A stretch of 64,000 bases of DNA from Pseudomonadota bacterium (GTDB taxonomy: Bacteria > Myxococcota > Myxococcia > Myxococcales > Myxococcaceae), in assembly GCA_023426545.1 (NCBI GenBank), contig JAFAAN010000157.1, positions 1 to 64,000 of the forward strand. Reading direction: 5' to 3'. The notes under the pieces were generated by a model, which had not been told where the DNA came from, did not search any database, and worked only from the letters and a program-made list of their open reading frames with translations. Below are positions 32,704 through 41,343 of this stretch, one piece after another. A program made the position numbers and the translations under genes. Numbering within the stretch: the first letter of the stretch is position 1; each line of letters opens with the position of its first letter.

Positions 32704-35700
32704 GAGTCCTTCCCTTCCGTGGACATGGACGTGGACTTGCGGGTGGCAGCGCCGGCCGGGGGCAGGTCCACCCGCTCCAGGTTCAGCACCCGCCCGTCAC
32801 GCAGCGCCCGCATGGCGTCCTCCGCGATGCGGGTGGAGTAGCGGTAGCCCTCCGAGCGCGCCATGCCCTGCACGCGCACGCGCAGCTCCGAGTGGCTCAG
32901 CGCGGGGCCGATGTTCACGCGCAGCGGCGTGTTCGTCTTCGGGAACACGCTGCCCTTGGGCAGCGCGTCGAAGGCGCCGTCGATGTAGAGCGGCAGCACG
33001 TCCACCTGGAAGGTGAGCGCCAGGTAGCCCAGCGTGGACTTGAACTCCATCAGCTCGCCGGTGGTCGAGCGCGTGCCCTCCGGGAAGATGAGGACGTTGT
33101 AGCCCTGCCGCAGCGCCTCGCCCGCCATCCGCAGCGACTCTCGCAGCGAGCCCTGCCGCTCGATGGGCACCAGGTTGGTGAAGTTCTCGAACCACGCGCG
33201 CTTGAGGGGCGTGTTGAAGAAGTAGTCGCGCGCCGCCAGGGACACCAGCCGCTCGCCCTGGTCCCCCAGCGCCACGCGGACCAGCCCCGCGTCCAGGTGG
33301 CTGGCGTGGTTGGCGATGACGAGGAAGTTGCGGTTCTGAGGGATGAAGGACTTGCCCGTCACCTTCACGTCGAACACGCCGCCGTAGAGCACCTTCTGTC
33401 CGAAGGACAGGAGCTGCCGGCCCACGTCCGCCACCACGTCGGGTACCGGAATCTCCACCTCCTCGGCCCGCTCGTTCTCCTTGGAGATCTCCTTCGCCCG
33501 CGTCTCCACGGCGGGGCGCTTGCCGGAGGAGGCCACCAGCTTGCGCAGGTCCTCCACCGTCTGCACCTGCGTCAGGTCCTCCACCGCGGGCAGGGGCACG
33601 CCGGCCGCCTCCAGCGCGGAGGACAGCTCGGTGAGCATCAGCGAGTCGAAGCCGAGGTCCCCGCTGAGCAGCGCGTCCGGCCGCACGTCCGCCACCGCGC
33701 GGTGGCTGACCTCCGCGATGAGCGGGTAGAGCCAGTCCGCGATGCCGCCCGTGCTGGGGTTGGCCACCTTCTCGCGCGCCTTGCTGGCGCTGGCGGCCAT
33801 GCGCTCCTGCCGCTTGAGCTCCTCCACCACCTGCTTGCGCTTCACGCTGCGCTTGGCGGTGCGGGGCAGCTCGCCATCCCACAGGCGCAGCACCTTCACG
33901 CGCCGGTAGAAGGGCATGCCCGCGCTCACCTTGCGGAAGTGCTCCTCCAGCTCGCGGCGGACCTCCTCGCGCGGGCGGTCGCCGTAGTCGGGCACGCACA
34001 GGCACGCCACCTTCTCGCCGCCCGCCTCGTCCGGCAGGCCGACGATGGACAGCTCCTTGACGTGCGCGTGGTCCTGGTACAGCTCCTCCAGCTCGTCCGG
34101 GTAGATGTTCTTCCCGTTGTGGTCGATGATGACGTCCTTGGCGCGGCCCACCAGGTACAGGCGGCCCTCCGCGTCCAGACGCCCCAGGTCGCCCGTGTGG
34201 AGCCAGCCTTCCTTGAGCACCGCCTCGGTGGCCTCGCGGTCCCCGAAGTAGCCGGGCATGACGTTGGGGCCCTTGGCCAGCACCTCGCCCAGCCCGTCGT
34301 TGTCCGGGTTGAGGATGCGCAGCTCGATGCCGGGCAGCGCGCGGCCCACCGTGCCGGGCTGGCGCTTGTTGCCGGGCTTCGTCACCGCCAGCACCGGCGC
34401 GGCCTCCGTCAGGCCGTAGCCCTCCGTGATGTTGAAGCCCAGCTCGTGGAAGGCCTTGTGCACGTCGTCCGGCAGCGCCGAGCCACCCGACACGATGACC
34501 TTGATGCGCCCGCCGAACTTGCGGTGCACCGGCCAGAACAGCAGCTTGCCCAGGTTGACGTTGTTGCGGTTGCGCAGCTCGCCGTGGGTGGCCATCAGCG
34601 CCTTGAGCGCCTGCTCGATGAAGGGCGGGCGGCTGGCGAACTCCTGCGTAATCTTCCGGTGCAGGAGCTGCCACAGCGCCGGCACGCCCACCATGGCGGT
34701 GATGCGGCCCGTCTCGAAGACCTCGCCCAGCCGGTCCGACGTCAGCTCGTCGATGTACGTGATTTCCGCCCCACGCCAGAACGGGGTGAGGAAGCCGGAG
34801 GCGAACTCGAAGGTGTGGTGCAGCGGCAGCACGGACAGCACGCCGTCGCCCACGCCCACGTCGAAGGCCCCCGCCAGCTTCGCCACCAGCGAGGCGAAGT
34901 TGCGGTGGGTGAGCATGACGCCCTTGGGCGTGCCCGTGGTGCCGGAGGTGAAGATGATGCTGGCCAGGTCGTCGGCGGCGGCGGACTTGCGCACCGGCCC
35001 GATGCGGTCCGGGTGGTCCGGGTCGCCCGTCATCGCCTCGGCGAGGCTGGCGACGGTGACGCCCTCACCCAGCCCGCTGAGGAGGCCGGGGAAGTCCCGG
35101 GCCGCGTCCTCGGACACCAGGCACGCGCGCGCGTTCGCGCGGCGGGCGATGTTGAGCAGCTCCGCCTCGCTGAGGCCCGGATCCACCGGGACGGCGGTGG
35201 CGCCGGAGCGGAGGATGCCGAAGTAGCTGATGCCCCACTCGGGCCGGTTCTCGGACACCAGCAGCACGCGGTCGCCGTGCTGGATGCCCGCGCGGAGGAG
35301 GTAGCTGCCCACGCGCGCGGCGTAGCGGTGCACCTCGCCGTAGGTGAAGCGCTCCTCCTTCTCGCCCTCCACCATGCGGAAGGCCACCCGGTGCCGGTAG
35401 GCGTGCACCGTGGCCTCCAGCAGCTCCAGCAGGTCGCGGTGCGCGGGGATGACGGTGCGCTTCTCGCGCTCCTCCTCCATGCCCGGGAACACCCACTTCT
35501 CCAGGCCGGGGAGGTGCGTCTCCATGAAGTAGTCGCGCCAGTTGATGGTCTCCGGGTCCCAGGGGACCTTCAACCGGTCCGCGTGCGCCATGCGCGCATA
35601 GACGGAGCGCGTGTTGTCGCAGCGGAAGACGTAGCGGTTCTCGTAGAGGAAGGGGAGGAACAGCTGCGTCAGGGCGATGATGCCCTGGGCGTTGTCGTCC

Positions 35701-37118
35701 ACCTCGTCCAGCGACACCTTCGCCTTGTCCAGCATGGCCTGGACGGCCGGCGCGCCCCAGGCGGGACGCACCTCGTCGATGGCCTTCTTCAACAAGCGCG
35801 CGCCGCGCGACAGCATGGGCGCGCTGAACAGCTCGAACTCCTTCTTGCTGACCGGCTGCGGCTCCAGGCGCGAGCGCAGCTTGTTCATCAGCTTGTTGCC
35901 CGACTCGCGGTTCCGGTAGAAGCGCCGCCGGTAGAGGCCCACCAGCTCCACGGAGCGGCTGGCGTAGAAGGGGTTCTCGTCGCCGGACGCCAGCTGGTAG
36001 GCGCGGCGCTCCTCCACCTCCATGGCGTGCGCGGTGATGCCGATGGTGGCGCCGGCCACCTGGTCCACCGGGATGATGTCCAGGATGGTGTTCTCACCGG
36101 CGGGGATGCCGCCGGGGCCCTTGATGCCGGCGAAGGCCAGCGGCGCGGAGGTGGTGAAGCCCTCGTTCCACCCGGGGAAGGGGAAGTGCCGCGCGCTCTC
36201 CACGATGGAGGGCCGCACGATGGAGTAGCGCAGCCCGGGGGTGGCCGCGAGCACCTGCTCACCCAGGGACTTGGTGTACGTGTACGTGTTGGGCCAGCCC
36301 CAGTGGGCGGCGCGCTCCATGCCGGCGCGCACCAGCTCACCGCTGAGCCACAGCTTGCGCTCGCGGCCCACCGCCAGGCGCAGCGTCTTCTCGTCGGTGG
36401 CGTCGCGGCCTTCCTCGGACAGGCGGTCCAGCGCCCGCTTGCGGAAGGTGGACGTGAGGGCCCGGTCCTCGGCCTGCTCGCGCAGCCGCGCGACGATGCG
36501 CGCGGCGTCCTGCAGCTCCTGCTCCAGGCTGAAGTCGCGGCCGTCCAGCTCGTCCCGCTTGGGGAAGTAGCCGCGAATCTCCTCGTCCTCGAAGACGAGC
36601 CCGCTGCGGTTGCCCGCCACGAAGGCCGTGGACATGTGCACCAGCGGCACCGACCAGCGCACGGCCAGCTCGGCGGCGAACTTCAGGCCGTGGGTGTTGA
36701 CGTTGAGGCCCACCTCCAGCGACGGGTTGAAGGACACCAGGCCCGCGCAGTTGATGAAGGCGTGCACCTGGCCGGTCAGCGCGGCCACGCGGGCCTCTTC
36801 CAGGCCCATCCACGGGTCGGTGATGTCGCCGTCGAGCACCTCCACCTTCCGGCGGATGAACTCGAGCGCGCCCTCCTCACCCAGGCTGTCACGCAGCGGC
36901 TGGAAGGGCTCGCTGGTGGCCACCTTGTCGAAGAAGCGGCGCTCGGCGGAGGCGGCGCTGCCCTTGCGGACCAGCACGTACACCTTGTCCAGCTCCTGCC
37001 CGTAGCGGGTCAGCAGCATGGACAGCGTCACCTTGCCCACGAAGCCGGTGGCGCCCGCGAAGAGCAGGCGCTTGCCGGTGAAGACCTGGGCGACGTTCAG
37101 CTCGGGAAGCGATGACAT
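32700..37118 (-). CDS. elbD: ElbD-type multidomain ether-lipid biosynthesis enzyme
   Basis: 1472 residues with four modules in order: fatty acyl reductase (about 15-500: TGKRLLFAGATGFVGKV and YTKSLGEQ), acyl-CoA/AMP ligase (about 590-1090: IIFTSGTTGTPKGVML, GYGLTEAAPV, HTGDLG), acyl carrier domain (about 1110-1190: GDLGFDSLMLTELS, Ser for phosphopantetheine), and a PlsC-type glycerolipid acyltransferase (about 1240-1440: NHASHLDAG, FPEGTRSTTGE). This matches ElbD, which in Myxococcus xanthus is involved in making ether lipids during development. ATG 37118 was chosen since upstream frame is low-complexity. It is the large gene of a five-gene minus-strand cluster. Confidence 0.9.
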   Translation of the reverse strand: MSSLPELNVAQVFTGKRLLFAGATGFVGKVTLSMLLTRYGQELDKVYVLVRKGSAASAERRFFDKVATSEPFQPLRDSLGEEGALEFIRRKVEVLDGDITDPWMGLEEARVAALTGQVHAFINCAGLVSFNPSLEVGLNVNTHGLKFAAELAVRWSVPLVHMSTAFVAGNRSGLVFEDEEIRGYFPKRDELDGRDFSLEQELQDAARIVARLREQAEDRALTSTFRKRALDRLSEEGRDATDEKTLRLAVGRERKLWLSGELVRAGMERAAHWGWPNTYTYTKSLGEQVLAATPGLRYSIVRPSIVESARHFPFPGWNEGFTTSAPLAFAGIKGPGGIPAGENTILDIIPVDQVAGATIGITAHAMEVEERRAYQLASGDENPFYASRSVELVGLYRRRFYRNRESGNKLMNKLRSRLEPQPVSKKEFELFSAPMLSRGARLLKKAIDEVRPAWGAPAVQAMLDKAKVSLDEVDDNAQGIIALTQLFLPFLYENRYVFRCDNTRSVYARMAHADRLKVPWDPETINWRDYFMETHLPGLEKWVFPGMEEEREKRTVIPAHRDLLELLEATVHAYRHRVAFRMVEGEKEERFTYGEVHRYAARVGSYLLRAGIQHGDRVLLVSENRPEWGISYFGILRSGATAVPVDPGLSEAELLNIARRANARACLVSEDAARDFPGLLSGLGEGVTVASLAEAMTGDPDHPDRIGPVRKSAAADDLASIIFTSGTTGTPKGVMLTHRNFASLVAKLAGAFDVGVGDGVLSVLPLHHTFEFASGFLTPFWRGAEITYIDELTSDRLGEVFETGRITAMVGVPALWQLLHRKITQEFASRPPFIEQALKALMATHGELRNRNNVNLGKLLFWPVHRKFGGRIKVIVSGGSALPDDVHKAFHELGFNITEGYGLTEAAPVLAVTKPGNKRQPGTVGRALPGIELRILNPDNDGLGEVLAKGPNVMPGYFGDREATEAVLKEGWLHTGDLGRLDAEGRLYLVGRAKDVIIDHNGKNIYPDELEELYQDHAHVKELSIVGLPDEAGGEKVACLCVPDYGDRPREEVRRELEEHFRKVSAGMPFYRRVKVLRLWDGELPRTAKRSVKRKQVVEELKRQERMAASASKAREKVANPSTGGIADWLYPLIAEVSHRAVADVRPDALLSGDLGFDSLMLTELSSALEAAGVPLPAVEDLTQVQTVEDLRKLVASSGKRPAVETRAKEISKENERAEEVEIPVPDVVADVGRQLLSFGQKVLYGGVFDVKVTGKSFIPQNRNFLVIANHASHLDAGLVRVALGDQGERLVSLAARDYFFNTPLKRAWFENFTNLVPIERQGSLRESLRMAGEALRQGYNVLIFPEGTRSTTGELMEFKSTLGYLALTFQVDVLPLYIDGAFDALPKGSVFPKTNTPLRVNIGPALSHSELRVRVQGMARSEGYRYSTRIAEDAMRALRDGRVLNLERVDLPPAGAATRKSTSMSTEGKDS

Positions 37119-37126
37119 GGGCGTCC

Positions 37127-38737
37127 TCACTTCACGTCCACCATCACCGTGGGCGCGATGCGCAGCAGGCTGATGGTGGCCGAACGGCCCATGAACCCGC
37201 GGGCCTCCTCGATGGCCTCGGTGAGCGTGTCGGTGCGGTCCCAGCCGAGCAGGGCGGGGACGTGGTTGTTCTCGGCGCCCGCCACGATGACCTTGCCCAC
37301 GTGCTGGCGGCCGTTCTCGCCCCAGTACCACATGTAGAAGGGGTGCACGCCGTGGTAGGCGTTGCCCTTGCGGTACAGGTGCACGTAGCTGGGGTTCTCC
37401 GCGAACTCGCGCTCGTACTTGTGCTCCAGCTTCATGGAGTCGCGCGTCTCCGGCAGCAGCCGGTGGAAGAACTCGATGTAGCTGGGGTGGTGCTCGGGGT
37501 CGAACTCGTCGTAGGCCGGGTGCAGGAGGATGAGCACGCCGCCCTTCTTCACCAGGGGCACGCCGCGGTTCAGGTTGTAGAAGTAGCCCAGCCCCATCAC
37601 CTGCACGAGCAGCGGGTTGAGGATGGAGTTGACGCTGTACGGGGAGATGAACGGGATGGGGAAGATGACGATGTCGCTCTGTCCCTCCACCGGCACCACG
37701 TACTGCTTCCAGCTGGTCTCCAGCGTCTTCTGGTGCGTGGGCTCCGTCGCTCCGGCGTAGACGCCCGTGACGTCATAGGGCGCGGGCACGGAGTTGAGCA
37801 CCTTGCGCGCCGCCGCGCGGGGCAGCTTGGACAGCGCGAAGCGCATGGCCTGGAACTTCAGCCGGTCCGCCTCCGTGTAGTCCTCCTCCTTCTTGGCGAG
37901 GAAGTCGGTGGGGCCGCCGAACATGCGGTTGTTCAGCGCCGTCTCGATGTGGAAGACCTTCAGGTGCTTGTCGATGTTGCGCCCGATGCGCTCGTTGCTC
38001 TTGTAGAGCGCGCTGGCCTTCGGCTCCATGTAGCTGTCCGAGGCGCGGATGGTCTTCGGGTTGTGGTGGTGGCGCAGCGACGCGTAGTTGGACACCCCGG
38101 TGCCCATGGACTTGTGCCCGCCGTTCATGGGCACGAAGTTCACGTTCACGTAGACGATGAGGTCGCTCTCCGCCACGCGGCGGTTCACGGACACCTCTTC
38201 CCCGTGGGACGTGCGCTCCAGCGCGACCATCCCGTCCGGGTCCTCGGCGTCGTGGTTGTAGTAGCGGTCCGGGTAGTAGGCGTTGAAGATCTTCTCGCCC
38301 ACCATGCGCCGCATCTCGCCCTCCGTCATGCGGCGGTGCAGGGCGTTGGCGATGACCAGGTGGACGTCGTCCACGCCGCTGTCGGCGGCCAGCTCCAGGA
38401 CGATTTCCAGGATGGTCTGCCGCACGTCCGGCGTCACCATGGGCGGCAGCGGCACGCTGATGTCGTCGATGACGCACGTCAGGCGCATGCCCGGCTTGAG
38501 CAGGGCGTGCAGCGGCTCCATGCCCTCCGGGTTGTTGATGGCGTAGCGGATGGCGGCCTTGACGTTGGGCACGCCGGCCAGCGGAGGCCGCGGGAAGATG
38601 ACTCGGGTGCCGACGGGCAGGTCTTCCTGCAGGAAGTTCTCACCATGGAACAGCACACGCGGGGGGCTGCCCTTCTCGGTGATGACGACCTGGCTTTCCT
38701 CGTCGTACAGCTTCTGGAGCGTCTTGAACGGGCGCAT
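37127..38737 (-). CDS. LarA-like (DUF2088) protein of the ether-lipid cluster
   Basis: 536 residues. The N-terminal half resembles the nickel-dependent lactate racemase (LarA/DUF2088) fold: 'PLHALLKPGMRLTCVIDDISVPLPPM', 'ILEIVLELAADSGVDDVHLVIANALHRRM' and 'NVNFVPMNGGHKSM'. The C-terminal part continues in the same fold. The physiological reaction in this cluster is unknown. It lies 8 bp upstream of the ElbD gene and 13 bp downstream of the HAD phosphatase gene, so it is co-transcribed with both. Confidence 0.82.
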   Translation of the reverse strand: MRPFKTLQKLYDEESQVVITEKGSPPRVLFHGENFLQEDLPVGTRVIFPRPPLAGVPNVKAAIRYAINNPEGMEPLHALLKPGMRLTCVIDDISVPLPPMVTPDVRQTILEIVLELAADSGVDDVHLVIANALHRRMTEGEMRRMVGEKIFNAYYPDRYYNHDAEDPDGMVALERTSHGEEVSVNRRVAESDLIVYVNVNFVPMNGGHKSMGTGVSNYASLRHHHNPKTIRASDSYMEPKASALYKSNERIGRNIDKHLKVFHIETALNNRMFGGPTDFLAKKEEDYTEADRLKFQAMRFALSKLPRAAARKVLNSVPAPYDVTGVYAGATEPTHQKTLETSWKQYVVPVEGQSDIVIFPIPFISPYSVNSILNPLLVQVMGLGYFYNLNRGVPLVKKGGVLILLHPAYDEFDPEHHPSYIEFFHRLLPETRDSMKLEHKYEREFAENPSYVHLYRKGNAYHGVHPFYMWYWGENGRQHVGKVIVAGAENNHVPALLGWDRTDTLTEAIEEARGFMGRSATISLLRIAPTVMVDVK

Positions 38738-38750
38738 GGAGATGGGGCTC

Positions 38751-39416
38751 TTACTTGAGGTCGAGGATGGGCCAGTTGTAGGCGCGCGCGATGGAGCGCA
38801 GCCGCAGGTCCGGGTTCACCGCGGTGGGACGGCCCACCACCGCGAGCATGGCGTAGTCAGAGGCGCTGTCGGAGTAGCCGTGGCACTTGTCCAGCGACAA
38901 GCCCTCCCTGGTGCAGTAGGCGCGGATGGCGTTGGCCTTGTTCGCGCCCTCGATGATGGGCGGAATCACCTTGCCCGTCGCCTTGCCGCCCACGAACTGC
39001 ATCTTGTTGGCGATCATGTCGTCGGCGCCCAGGTGGCGGGCCAGCGGGCGCATGGTGAAGTCCAGCGCGCCCGTGACGAGCACGATGCGGCAGCCGCTGC
39101 GGCGGGCCTGGTCGATGAGGTCCTGGGTCTGTTCGTAGAGGGCGGGCTGGAGCACGTCCTCGAACATGTCCTCGGCGATGGTGACCAGGCGGTCTTCGCT
39201 GAGGCCGGCGTAATAACGGTAGAAGAACTCGTTGAACGTCTTGCGGTCCAGCGCATCCATGACGCCGAACAGCGGCACGCTGAGCGCGGTGCTCAGCGTC
39301 CGCCCGGCGATACCCAGCACGGAGCCGCGGTTCATCGCGTAGTACGCGTAGACGTGGACGACGTTCGTCTTCACGAGCGTCCCGTCAACATCGAAGAATG
39401 CAGCTTTCGAGGGCAT
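38751..39416 (-). CDS. HAD-family phosphatase (SerB/PSP-like)
   Basis: 221 residues with the four HAD motifs: I 'FFDVDGTLVK' (nucleophile DxD), II 'VLVTGALD', III Lys in 'GANKANAIRAY' and IV 'GYSDSASDYAML'. The cap region 'YAYYAMNRGSVLGIAGRT' fits the HAD-IB phosphoserine-phosphatase/CicA-like group, which often dephosphorylates lipid or sugar phosphates. ATG 39416 was chosen, since 14 upstream codons look unconserved. A phosphatidyl or acyl-glycerol phosphate substrate would fit the lipid cluster, but is not shown. Confidence 0.88.
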   Translation of the reverse strand: MPSKAAFFDVDGTLVKTNVVHVYAYYAMNRGSVLGIAGRTLSTALSVPLFGVMDALDRKTFNEFFYRYYAGLSEDRLVTIAEDMFEDVLQPALYEQTQDLIDQARRSGCRIVLVTGALDFTMRPLARHLGADDMIANKMQFVGGKATGKVIPPIIEGANKANAIRAYCTREGLSLDKCHGYSDSASDYAMLAVVGRPTAVNPDLRLRSIARAYNWPILDLK

Positions 39417-39479
39417 GTGACTGCGGGCTTCCTGACACTCCGAGGGGGGTAAGGTCAATGTTGCCGGGGGGAGGGGGGC

Positions 39480-40460
39480 CTAGAGCCAGCCCTGCTCCCG
39501 ATACCACTGGGCGCTGCGTCGGATGGAGTCCGCCAGGTCGCGCCGGGGGTGAAAGCCGAGCAGCCGCTCGGCCTTGGCCCCGGAGCACGTCCATGCGGGC
39601 GCGAGCAGCTGCCGCGCCAGCTTCCGGTTGAGGGGCAGCTTGCGGCCCGTCAGCCGCGACACGCCGTCCGCCGCCGTGGCCAGGGCCTGGAGCATGCCCG
39701 GGCGCAGGCGCACCGTGCGCGGGTGCAACCCCAGCGCCCGCGCGCCCAGGTCCTGGACGGCCTCCAGGGACAGGGGCTCACCCGGGCCCGCGCAAAAGAA
39801 GGCCTCACCCAGCGCCGCGGGGTGGGTTGCCTGGAGCACGAGCAGGTCCACCACGTCTTCCACGTCCACCATGGTCAGCGGGCGGGGGCCGCCCGTCAAC
39901 TCCAGCCGGAAGCCGCGCTGGGCCAGCTTGAAGAACGTGAGGTTCTCCTTGTCGCCGGGGCCGAGGATGCGCGGGGGGCGCGACACCGTCACCGGCAGCC
40001 GGTCCGCGTAGGAGAAGGCGATGCGCTCCGCCTCCGCCTTGCTCTCCCCATACCATTCGTGGGGATGGAAGGCGTCCTCCTCCACGTGGGGCCGGGTGGG
40101 CGTGGACGGCCCGCAGGCGGCCAGCGAGCCCGCAAGCACGAGCCGGGGCCGGTGGCCCGCGGCCACCATGGCCTCGCAGAGGTTGCGTGTGCCCTCCGCG
40201 TTGACGCGCATGAAGTCGTCCCGTGTCGCGCCGCGGCGGACGCCGGCGAGGTGGAAGACGACGTCCTGGCCCGCCACCGCGGCCGCCAGCGTCGAGGGGA
40301 CCGTCACGTCGCCGTCCACCCGCGTGTACGCCACGCCGGAGAGCCCGGAGGCGTCGCCGCCCGGGCGTAACAGGCATGTGACGGCGTCTCCGCGAGCGGC
40401 CAGGGCCTTGGCCAACCACGTCCCCAGGAAACCGCCGGCACCGGTGATGAGGGCTCTCAT
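39480..40460 (-). CDS. NAD-dependent epimerase/dehydratase (extended SDR)
   Basis: 326 residues with TGAGGFLGTWLAKAL cofactor loop, 'VFHLAGVRRGATRDDF', the 'AGSLAACG' Ser and WYGESK catalytic Tyr/Lys. It is a paralogous extended SDR of the lipid cluster. It is the first gene of the minus-strand cluster (63 bp before the HAD gene), with the promoter probably in the 40461-40805 intergenic region shared with the divergent SWIB gene. Confidence 0.88.
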   Translation of the reverse strand: MRALITGAGGFLGTWLAKALAARGDAVTCLLRPGGDASGLSGVAYTRVDGDVTVPSTLAAAVAGQDVVFHLAGVRRGATRDDFMRVNAEGTRNLCEAMVAAGHRPRLVLAGSLAACGPSTPTRPHVEEDAFHPHEWYGESKAEAERIAFSYADRLPVTVSRPPRILGPGDKENLTFFKLAQRGFRLELTGGPRPLTMVDVEDVVDLLVLQATHPAALGEAFFCAGPGEPLSLEAVQDLGARALGLHPRTVRLRPGMLQALATAADGVSRLTGRKLPLNRKLARQLLAPAWTCSGAKAERLLGFHPRRDLADSIRRSAQWYREQGWL

Positions 40461-40571
40461 GACGGCTTTTCATCCGAAAAAACACACCACGTCCGCAAGG
40501 AGAATCCGGTACCCGACCCGGTGGCGGGCCGCTCCGATAAGGGGTTTCCCGAGGGAAGATAGCGCTCCAAC

Positions 40572-40713
40572 GCCTGATTTTCGGGCTGTTGACGCGCCCC
40601 GGAGCCTGGGCGCGGGGTGGGGCGCGCGCGCTGGAGCCTGATTCTCGGGCCCCAGCGGCGTTCGATGAGCGGCGCTCAGAGGGAAAAACGCAGGAGAGGG
40701 CTGTTTTTCGGGC
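40572..40713. repeat. Three spaced copies of a 15-bp palindromic element
   Basis: The copies are GCCTGATTTTCGGGC (40572-40586), GCCTGATTCTCGGGC (40636-40650) and GGCTGTTTTTCGGGC (40699-40713), spaced 64 and 63 bp apart (close to six helical turns). Each first-two copy folds as a 5-bp hairpin (GCCTG/CGGGC with a 5-base loop). They lie in the 345-bp divergent region between the SDR cluster and the SWIB gene, which otherwise holds no gene. They could be operators on one face of the DNA or hairpins in a leader RNA. Confidence 0.5.
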
Positions 40714-40805
40714 TTGGGCGTGCTACTTCTACGCCGCATCGGCTGTCGCTTCACGTAAGCAACGCCGTTCAACGTCCCCTTCGGAGGGGAGGAGACTCAA
40801 GACAA

Positions 40806-41120
40806 ATGGCCGCCAAGAAAGCTGCTGCGAAGAAGGCTCCCGCTGCCAAAAAGACCGCTGCCAAGAAGCGCACGCCGAACGCGTCGTTCATGAAGGAGAT
40901 GACGCCTTCCCCCGCGCTCGCGGAGATTGTCGGCGCCAAGCCGCTGCCGCGCACCGAGGTTGTCAAGAAGCTCTGGGCCTACATCAAGAAGCAGGGCCTG
41001 CAGGACGCGAAGAACAAGCGGCAGATCAACGCCGACGACAAGCTCAAGCCCATCTTCGGTGGCAAGAAGAACGTCACCATGTTCGAGATGACGGCGCTGG
41101 TGAACAAGCAGCTGAGCTGA
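40806..41120 (+). CDS. SWIB/MDM2-domain protein with histone H1-like tail
   Basis: 104 residues. The first 22 residues are AAKKAAAKKAPAAKK-type Lys/Ala repeats, as in histone H1 tails and bacterial DNA-condensing proteins. Residues about 25-103 form a SWIB (BAF60b) domain: 'LAEIVGAKPLPRTEVVKKLWAYIKKQGLQD', 'DDKLKPIFGGKKNVTMFEMTALVNKQL'. SWIB domains occur in eukaryotic chromatin remodelling complexes and a few bacteria (Myxococcus, Chlamydia). ATG 40806 has GGGGAGGAGA upstream. It is probably a nucleoid-associated protein. Confidence 0.88.
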   Translation: MAAKKAAAKKAPAAKKTAAKKRTPNASFMKEMTPSPALAEIVGAKPLPRTEVVKKLWAYIKKQGLQDAKNKRQINADDKLKPIFGGKKNVTMFEMTALVNKQLS

Positions 41121-41343
41121 GCACGGCCGGGGTCTCCCGGTGGCCGTACCTGGGGCTCGCCGCGAGACGCGGCGGGCCCCTTGTGTTTCCAGGGGTTGGG
41201 GCATGGCGCGGAGCGTTGGATAGAGGGCGGACCGCGTACTGCGTGCTGGCGGCTCGGGCGGTGGCGGCCTACCTCTGGGCCACATGTTGCTCGACGCCTT
41301 GGAAGAAGAGGGCTCCGCCTCGAACGGGGCGGGTGGCGCCACG

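Noticed and set aside
32892..37115. 1407-codon open frame opposite the ElbD gene
   Set aside because: GC-rich shadow: it runs opposite a gene with all expected motifs and its translation is Val/His/Arg-rich low complexity.
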